This document shows positions 7,426 through 11,986 of a stretch of 11,986 nt of DNA, in pieces. The stretch is from NCBI GenBank assembly GCA_905479615.1, contig CAJQNH010000155.1, forward strand, positions 1-11,986. The letters run 5' to 3'. This DNA comes from an uncultured Eudoraea sp. (lineage in GTDB: Bacteria > Bacteroidota > Bacteroidia > Flavobacteriales > Flavobacteriaceae). Both the position numbers and the translations under genes were made by a program. The notes below the pieces were generated by a model. It was not told where the DNA came from, searched no databases, and saw only the letters and a program-made list of their open reading frames with translations. The first letter of the stretch is position 1; every line of letters begins with the position of its first letter.

Positions 7426-8577
7426 CTAGAGTAATCCCTTTGTTGTTGGCAATAACATTTTATCCACATCTCGCTTTACAGCCATCTTGATTGCTTTGGC
7501 AAATGCCTTAAATATGGCTTCAATTTTATGATGTTCGTTGGTTCCTTCTGCTTTAATATTCAAATTGGCTTTTGCTCCATCCGAAAAAGATTTAAAGAAA
7601 TGATAAAACATTTCTGTTGGCATCTTACCAATCATTTCTCGTTTAAACTCAGCCTCCCAGACCAACCAGTTACGCCCTCCAAAGTCAAGAGCTACCTGTG
7701 CAAGGCAATCGTCCATTGGCAGACAAAAACCATAACGTTCCAATCCTAACTTATTTCCCAAAGCTTTATGGAAGACCTCACCCAGTGCAATCCCTGTATC
7801 CTCTATGGTGTGGTGTTCATCCACTTCTAAATCACCTTTTACACTAATATCCAGGTTCATCTGACCATGACGGGCAAGTTGGTCCAACATATGATCAAAG
7901 AATAAAATCCCTGTAGAAATATTGCTTATCCCGGTTCCTTCTAAATTCAGTTGAATACGAATATCAGTTTCTTTAGTTTTTCTGGAAATTTCAGCGACTC
8001 TGTTTTCAAGTTTTAAGAAATCATAAATAGCCTTCCAATCTGCCGTTTCCAGGACAATGGTTTCCTTTAATTCGGCTTCTTCAACGGTTATCTCATTTGT
8101 GCCCAAATACGTATTTGTATTTATATAAATTCCTTTAGATCCCAAATTTTTCGCCAATTCCATATCGGTTAAGCGATCGCCAATTACAAAAGAGTTTGGC
8201 AGGTCATATTCTTTGGCGAAATACTTCTTCAGCATTCCTGTACCTGGTTTTCGGGTATCTGCGTTTTCATGCGGGAAGGTTCTATCTATGAAAGTTTCTG
8301 AAAAGACTATCCCCTGGCCTTCAAAACACTTAAGGATGAAATTATGAGCCGGCCAAAATGTATTTTCAGGGAATGTCTCGGACCCAAGACCATCCTGATT
8401 AGTCACCATGACCAATTCAAAATCCATTTCCATGGCTATTCTGCTTAGATAGCTAAGGACTCCCGGATAAAATACTATTTTTTCTAGGCTATCTGTTTGT
8501 TCGTCTGGCGGTTCTACAATAAGTGTACCGTCACGATCAATGAATAAGACTTTTTTCTTGGTGGGCTTTAGTTCCAT
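7426..8577 (-). CDS. hisB: HisB: bifunctional histidinol-phosphatase / imidazoleglycerol-phosphate dehydratase
   Basis: A 383-residue fusion carrying out the dehydratase step and the histidinol-phosphate phosphatase step. The N-terminal HAD-type phosphatase (about 8-165) has DRDGT with the nucleophile Asp14 and Asp16, VTNQDGLG (58-65), RKPG with Lys110, and GDRLTD (133-138). The C-terminal dehydratase (about 195-383) has FFDHML (226-231), DEHHTIED (253-260) and EHHKIEA (348-354), the His/Glu clusters that bind two manganese ions. In the phosphatase, the zinc loop that carries Cys residues in E. coli HisB (CPH...CDC) reads FPHENADTRKP here, so the cysteines are missing. The start ATG shares one base with the hisC stop (TAATG), indicating coupled translation. 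Confidence 0.97.
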   Translation of the reverse strand: MELKPTKKKVLFIDRDGTLIVEPPDEQTDSLEKIVFYPGVLSYLSRIAMEMDFELVMVTNQDGLGSETFPENTFWPAHNFILKCFEGQGIVFSETFIDRTFPHENADTRKPGTGMLKKYFAKEYDLPNSFVIGDRLTDMELAKNLGSKGIYINTNTYLGTNEITVEEAELKETIVLETADWKAIYDFLKLENRVAEISRKTKETDIRIQLNLEGTGISNISTGILFFDHMLDQLARHGQMNLDISVKGDLEVDEHHTIEDTGIALGEVFHKALGNKLGLERYGFCLPMDDCLAQVALDFGGRNWLVWEAEFKREMIGKMPTEMFYHFFKSFSDGAKANLNIKAEGTNEHHKIEAIFKAFAKAIKMAVKRDVDKMLLPTTKGLL

Positions 8578-9617
8578 TACAAGGAGTTTAATACTTTTAA
8601 CAATGTTTCGTTTTCTTCCGGAGTACCTATTGTAAACCTAAGAGTATTATGGCAAAGAGGTTGTGTTGATCTGTTTCGAACCACCACTCCTAAATCCAAT
8701 ATTTCCTGATACCTTTTATCAGCATCATCTACCTTTACCAATATGAAATTGGCATCTGTAGGATATATTTTATTTATATAATTAATTTCGGACAACTGTC
8801 CTACTATTCGATCTCTTTCCGCCAAAATTTCAGTAACCTGCTCTTCTACCAAAGCAGTATTCTGAATCATCTGCAATGCCTTTCGCTGAGTAAGTTCATT
8901 TACATTATATGGGGGTTTTATTCGATTCAAGATAGCAATTATATCTTCTGACGCATAGCATGCTCCTAAGCGTAAACCGGCCATTCCAAATGCTTTGGAA
9001 AATGTCCTGGTTACTATAAGATTAGGAAACTGGTCAAATTTATTTAACCAACTACTCTGGGTTGCAAAATCAATATATGCTTCATCAATGACTATCAACC
9101 CTTGAAAATTATTCAGCAGATATTCTATATGTGTTGCGGAAAAACTATTCCCGGTTGGGTTATTAGGTGAACAAAGGAAGATTACTTTGGTATTAGAGTT
9201 TACAGACTTCAATATTTTATCCACATTAAGCTCAAAACTTTCCGTCAACAGCACCTTCCTGTTCTCTATCGCATTAATACCTGCCAGAACTTTGTACATT
9301 CCATAGGTAGGTGGCATGGTAATTATATTATCTATATGTGGTTCGCAAAAGGCCCGGTAAATAAGATCCAATACTTCGTCACTTCCATTTCCTAGAAGAA
9401 TATTAGCTGGAGATAAAGAAAACGTTTGGGCTAAAAGCGTTTTAAGCTGACGTTGATGCGGATCCGGATAACGATTAACCCCATTAGAATAAGGGCTCTC
9501 GTTGGCATCTATAAATACCATTTTAGAACCATCAGAGATATACTCATCCCTGGCAGATGAATAAGGTTTTAATTCCCTTACATTTTCCCGAACTAATCTA
9601 TTGAGGTCAAATTTCAT
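8577..9617 (-). CDS. hisC: HisC: histidinol-phosphate aminotransferase
   Basis: A 346-residue fold-type I PLP enzyme that transfers the amino group of glutamate to imidazole acetol phosphate. The PLP-binding lysine is Lys208 in RTFSKAFGMAGLRLG (204-218). Other family marks are DANESPY (37-43), LGNGSDE (75-81), SPNNPTGN (150-157) and IDEAYIDF (177-184), with Asp178 contacting the pyridine nitrogen and Tyr181 the PLP oxygen. Length and ending (RFTIGTPEEN) are normal for HisC. A 26-base gap lies between it and hisD; its TAA overlaps the hisB ATG by one base. Confidence 0.97.
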   Translation of the reverse strand: MKFDLNRLVRENVRELKPYSSARDEYISDGSKMVFIDANESPYSNGVNRYPDPHQRQLKTLLAQTFSLSPANILLGNGSDEVLDLIYRAFCEPHIDNIITMPPTYGMYKVLAGINAIENRKVLLTESFELNVDKILKSVNSNTKVIFLCSPNNPTGNSFSATHIEYLLNNFQGLIVIDEAYIDFATQSSWLNKFDQFPNLIVTRTFSKAFGMAGLRLGACYASEDIIAILNRIKPPYNVNELTQRKALQMIQNTALVEEQVTEILAERDRIVGQLSEINYINKIYPTDANFILVKVDDADKRYQEILDLGVVVRNRSTQPLCHNTLRFTIGTPEENETLLKVLNSL

Positions 9618-9643
9618 AAATCGTATTCTTTATGCAAATGCAA

Positions 9644-10933
9644 TTACATGTCTTTTAAACTTTGAAGTCGCAGCGATACTGCATATTTATGTGCCTGAAG
9701 TCCTTCTGCCTCAGCCATTACTTCGATAGTATTTCCAATATTCCGTATCCCTGTCTCAGAAATCCTTTGAAAAGTAATACTCTTGGTAAAACTGTCAAGA
9801 TTTACGCCACTATACTGTTTTGCATAACCGTTCGTAGGCAAGGTATGATTGGTGCCGGATGCATAATCACCAGCACTTTCAGGGGTGTAATTTCCGAGAA
9901 AAACAGAGCCTGCATTCACCACGTTTTTAATATAATATTCCTCGTTTCTACAACATACAATAAAATGTTCTGGTCCATATTCATTTATTAAATCGATGGC
10001 AATTTCATCACTTTCAACAAAGATCATCTTACTATTTTCGATTGCCTTTTTAGCAATGGCAACCCTTGGTAAATTGAGAATTTGTTTTTGCAATTCTGCC
10101 TCGACTTCTTCCAAAAGCAATTTGGATGTTGCTACGAGTATTACCTGACTATCTGTTCCATGTTCTGCCTGACTTAAAAGATCTGAGGCTACAAAAGACG
10201 GGTTGGCAGAATCATCTGCGACTACTAAAAGCTCGCTTGGGCCGGCTGGCATATCTATGGCAACACCAAATTTGGTTGCTATTTGTTTAGCTACAGTTAC
10301 AAATTGATTACCTGGTCCAAATATTTTATAAACCCTGGTTATACTTTCTGTTCCAAATGTCATTGCTCCTATTGCCTGAATTCCGCCTACTTTAAAAATC
10401 TGCGTAATACCACAAAGTTTAGCTGTATAAAGAATAGCAGGGTGTATTTTGCCTGATTTATCAGGGGGTGTACATAAAATTAACTCGGAACATCCGGCAA
10501 TTTTGGCAGGTACTGCCAGCATTAAAATAGTAGAAAACAAAGGAGCAGTGCCTCCGGGGATATATAGGCCGACTTTTTGAATTGGCCTTTTTTCCTGCCA
10601 GCAAATTACACCTGGTGTAGTTTCAATTTCAATTTTGGACGTTTTCTGGGCTTTATGGAATTTTTCAATATTAGATTTAGCTGTTTGTATTGCATCTTTT
10701 AGCAGATCAGGTACTACTGTTTCAGCTTCCATGAACTCATCGATGCTAACCAATAAATCAGATAAATCAACTCCATCAAATTGCTTCGTGTATTTATGCA
10801 AAACCTTATCACCATCTGCCTGCACTTCATTGAAAATCTGCATTACTGTGTGCTCTATATCTGCAACCGTTTGAGTTGGACGCCCTAGAATAAAAGGCCA
10901 GTCTTGTTTTTTAGGATTGAATATTTTTTTCAT
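9644..10933 (-). CDS. hisD: HisD: histidinol dehydrogenase
   Basis: A 429-residue zinc enzyme that oxidises histidinol to histidine in two NAD-dependent steps, the last reactions of the pathway. Zinc ligands are visible at Gln255 and His258 (LSQAEHGT), Asp356 (SAGDYASGTNH) and His415 (GLQAHKYA). The catalytic pair Glu322-His323 is in YGPEHF. The GLYIPGGTAPLFST segment (122-135) and DMPAGPSELLV (227-237) are strongly typical. The length matches the family (about 430). Its ATG overlaps the hisG stop (ATGA at 10930-10933), so the two are translationally coupled. Confidence 0.98.
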   Translation of the reverse strand: MKKIFNPKKQDWPFILGRPTQTVADIEHTVMQIFNEVQADGDKVLHKYTKQFDGVDLSDLLVSIDEFMEAETVVPDLLKDAIQTAKSNIEKFHKAQKTSKIEIETTPGVICWQEKRPIQKVGLYIPGGTAPLFSTILMLAVPAKIAGCSELILCTPPDKSGKIHPAILYTAKLCGITQIFKVGGIQAIGAMTFGTESITRVYKIFGPGNQFVTVAKQIATKFGVAIDMPAGPSELLVVADDSANPSFVASDLLSQAEHGTDSQVILVATSKLLLEEVEAELQKQILNLPRVAIAKKAIENSKMIFVESDEIAIDLINEYGPEHFIVCCRNEEYYIKNVVNAGSVFLGNYTPESAGDYASGTNHTLPTNGYAKQYSGVNLDSFTKSITFQRISETGIRNIGNTIEVMAEAEGLQAHKYAVSLRLQSLKDM

Positions 10934-11787
10934 AGTACCATTTTCTCAATCGGGCATACTAATATTCCCTCAGCTCCTGCCTGTTTCAATTCATTTATGA
11001 CTTCCCAAAATTTATCTTTATTGATTACTGTATGCACCGAACTCCAACCCTCTTCAGCCAATGGCAAAACCGTTGGACTACGCATTCCGGGTAATATTTT
11101 AATAATATCTGCCAATTTCTCATTAGGGGCATTCATTAAAATATATTTGGATTGCCTGGCAACCAGAACGGATTTTATTCTAAATCTCAGATCCTCCAGA
11201 ATTTCTTTCTTATTCTCAGCAATCATTGGTGAAACAGCCAGCACAGCTTCACTTTTGAGCATTACTTCTACCTCTTTAAGATTGTTTTTGAATAAAGTGC
11301 TGCCACTGGATACGATGTCGCAAATAGCATCAGCCAATCCAATATTTGGTGCAATTTCCACAGACCCGTTAATAATGTGAAGTTCGGCCTGGACGCCTTT
11401 ATCCGAAAGGTATGCATTTAGTGTGTTTGGATATGAGGTAGCGATTCGCTTTCCTTCCAAATCTTTAATCTTAGAATAAGCACTAGATTTTGGAACAGCC
11501 AGTGAAACCCTGCATTTTGAAAAACCCAGCTTTTCTGCCACAGTGATATTGCTTCCTTTTTCTATCAGCACGTTCTCCCCAATGATAGCGATATCTACAA
11601 CACCGTCTTTAAGATACTGGGGGATATCTCCATTTCTAAGGTAGAGCACTTCCATAGGAAAGTTCCGGGCCGAAGCTTTTAATTGATCTTTTCCATTATC
11701 AATAGAAATACCGCAATCTTTTAGAACTTTTATAGAATCTTCGTTAAGCCTCCCTGACTTTTGTATGGCTATTTTTAATTTCTCCAT
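10930..11787 (-). CDS. hisG: HisG: ATP phosphoribosyltransferase, long form
   Basis: A 285-residue enzyme for the first, committed step: condensation of PRPP with ATP. The catalytic part (about 1-205) starts with LKIAIQKSGRL and has the PRPP-binding loop in CDIVSSGSTL (156-165). The C-terminal 75 residues (about 208-285), with SPTVLPLAEEGWSSVHTVI, form the ACT-like domain of the long HisG type, which in the family binds histidine for feedback inhibition and makes the separate HisZ subunit unnecessary. No hisZ is seen. It is the first structural gene after the attenuator; the 5' region (GAAAAAGAAATTTAAAAA before ATG) has only a purine-rich, weak ribosome binding site. Its TGA overlaps the hisD ATG. 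Confidence 0.98.
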   Translation of the reverse strand: MEKLKIAIQKSGRLNEDSIKVLKDCGISIDNGKDQLKASARNFPMEVLYLRNGDIPQYLKDGVVDIAIIGENVLIEKGSNITVAEKLGFSKCRVSLAVPKSSAYSKIKDLEGKRIATSYPNTLNAYLSDKGVQAELHIINGSVEIAPNIGLADAICDIVSSGSTLFKNNLKEVEVMLKSEAVLAVSPMIAENKKEILEDLRFRIKSVLVARQSKYILMNAPNEKLADIIKILPGMRSPTVLPLAEEGWSSVHTVINKDKFWEVINELKQAGAEGILVCPIEKMVL

Positions 11788-11823
11788 TTTTTAAATTTCT
11801 TTTTCAAGCAATCAAAAAGGTTT

Positions 11824-11857
11824 AAAAGCAAAACCCGTTTGATTGCTCAAACGGGTT
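11824..11857 (-). terminator. Attenuator terminator before hisG
   Basis: On the minus strand the arms AACCCGTTTGA (11857-11847) and TCAAACGGGTT (11842-11832) form a perfect 11-bp stem with a 4-base loop (GCAA). T runs follow: TTTT, GC, TTTT down to 11824. It lies 37 bases upstream of the hisG ATG and 30 bases after the leader ORF stop, so it ends transcription before the structural genes unless the antiterminator forms. Confidence 0.88.
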
Positions 11858-11907
11858 AGATATATTTTGGAATACAACAATACATTTCTACCTCGCCTGA
11901 GTGCAAG
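11846..11907 (-). promoter_or_regulatory. Antiterminator and protector pairings of the his attenuator
   Basis: On the transcript, CUCAGGCGAGGU (11901-11890, the end of the leader ORF) can pair with ACCCGUUUGAG (11856-11846, the terminator 5' arm): 11 pairs including two G-U, with one bulged A. This excludes the terminator stem. The same segment can instead pair upstream, CUUGC (11907-11903) with GCGAG (11896-11892), loop of 6, acting as a protector hairpin. A ribosome stalled at the His codons (11923-11915) would cover roughly to 11904 and leave the antiterminator arm free; a ribosome at the stop codon would cover it. This is inferred by hand pairing, without folding energies. Confidence 0.75.
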
Positions 11908-11941
11908 TGTAAAAATGATGATGTGTATTTTTAGTTCTCAT
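11888..11941 (-). CDS. hisL: his operon leader peptide
   Basis: A 17-codon ORF, ATG at 11941-11939 to TAG at 11890-11888, encodes MRTKNTHHHFYTCTQAR. Codons 7-9 are three consecutive CAT (His) codons, the sensor expected of a histidine attenuator. It is the only small ORF of this kind before hisG, and it is followed directly by the antiterminator and terminator. Its role is regulatory: when charged His-tRNA is scarce the ribosome stalls at codons 7-9 and the operon is read through. E. coli HisL has seven His in a row, so three is a shorter sensor. The coding evidence is the His run plus the matching RNA structures; no homology search was possible. Confidence 0.88.
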   Translation of the reverse strand: MRTKNTHHHFYTCTQAR

Positions 11942-11948
11942 TAGATTG

Positions 11949-11979
11949 TAAAATTAGAATTTATTTTTATTTCACAAAA
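11949..11979 (-). promoter_or_regulatory. Candidate his promoter of the Bacteroidota type
   Basis: On the minus strand TTTTG (11979-11975) is followed after 18 bases by TAATTTTA (11956-11949), which matches the Bacteroidota -7 consensus TAnnTTTG except for the last base; TTG is the matching -33 element. A transcript would begin at about 11944, only a few bases before the leader ATG at 11941. The window ends at 11986, so a promoter farther upstream cannot be excluded. Confidence 0.45.
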
Positions 11980-11986
11980 CTTATTG

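Noticed and set aside
7409..7433. 7-bp inverted repeat over the hisB stop codon as a possible internal terminator or processing site
   Set aside because: AT-rich, 11-base loop and no T run after it on the minus strand; likely chance.
9662..9991. Open frames on the + strand inside his genes (for example here and at 10904-11380)
   Set aside because: They lie opposite well-conserved his genes, have no family motifs or start signals, and are shadows of the real frames.
1..11986. Mobile elements, CRISPR arrays, defence systems, tRNA or rRNA
   Set aside because: No transposase, integrase, regular repeat array or RNA-gene pattern was seen; the region is mostly ordinary housekeeping DNA.

Overview
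The window looks like chromosomal DNA of a low-GC member of the Bacteroidota, most likely a Flavobacteriaceae-type marine or soil flavobacterium. The reasons are the AT-rich sequence, weak ribosome binding sites, a fused hisIE and a fused HisB (phosphatase plus dehydratase), long-form HisG, and a TAnnTTTG-like promoter element. I cannot name the genus from the sequence alone.

Layout, left to right. Positions 1-585 (+) hold the 3' part of a gene for an unrecognised four-helix membrane protein; it ends at a strong terminator hairpin. Positions 586-947 carry no gene but hold two terminators in opposite roles and, between them, a long imperfect hairpin at 780-836. Everything else lies on the minus strand. 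Read in the direction of transcription (right to left), the order is: promoter, leader peptide and attenuator (11977-11832), then hisG, hisD, hisC, hisB, hisH, a GNAT acetyltransferase gene, hisA, a DinB-family gene, hisF and hisIE (11787-3687). After a weak hairpin terminator come a VWA-domain protein gene (3622-2468) and a Mg-chelatase/MoxR-type AAA+ ATPase gene (2417-948), closed by a terminator at 905-933.

The his genes encode the complete set from PRPP and ATP to histidine: HisG, HisIE (two steps), HisA, HisHF, HisB (two steps), HisC and HisD. They are packed tightly, with ATGA or TAATG overlaps (hisG/hisD, hisC/hisB, hisA/dinB-like), a TAA directly followed by ATG (GNAT/hisA) and gaps of only a few bases elsewhere, so they should form one transcript with translational coupling. 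Two genes unrelated to histidine synthesis (GNAT and DinB-like) sit inside this operon.

The most interesting item is a classical transcription attenuator in front of hisG. It has a 17-codon leader ORF with three consecutive His codons (MRTKNTHHHFYTCTQAR), an 11-bp terminator stem followed by T runs, and an 11-pair antiterminator formed between the end of the leader ORF and the 5' arm of the terminator. A protector hairpin is also possible. A further 14-bp alternative helix can form between the terminator and the sequence just before the hisG start. The AAA+/VWA pair is an uncharacterised chaperone-like module; its Walker B motif has Asn where Asp is usual. I found no mobile element, CRISPR array, tRNA or rRNA.
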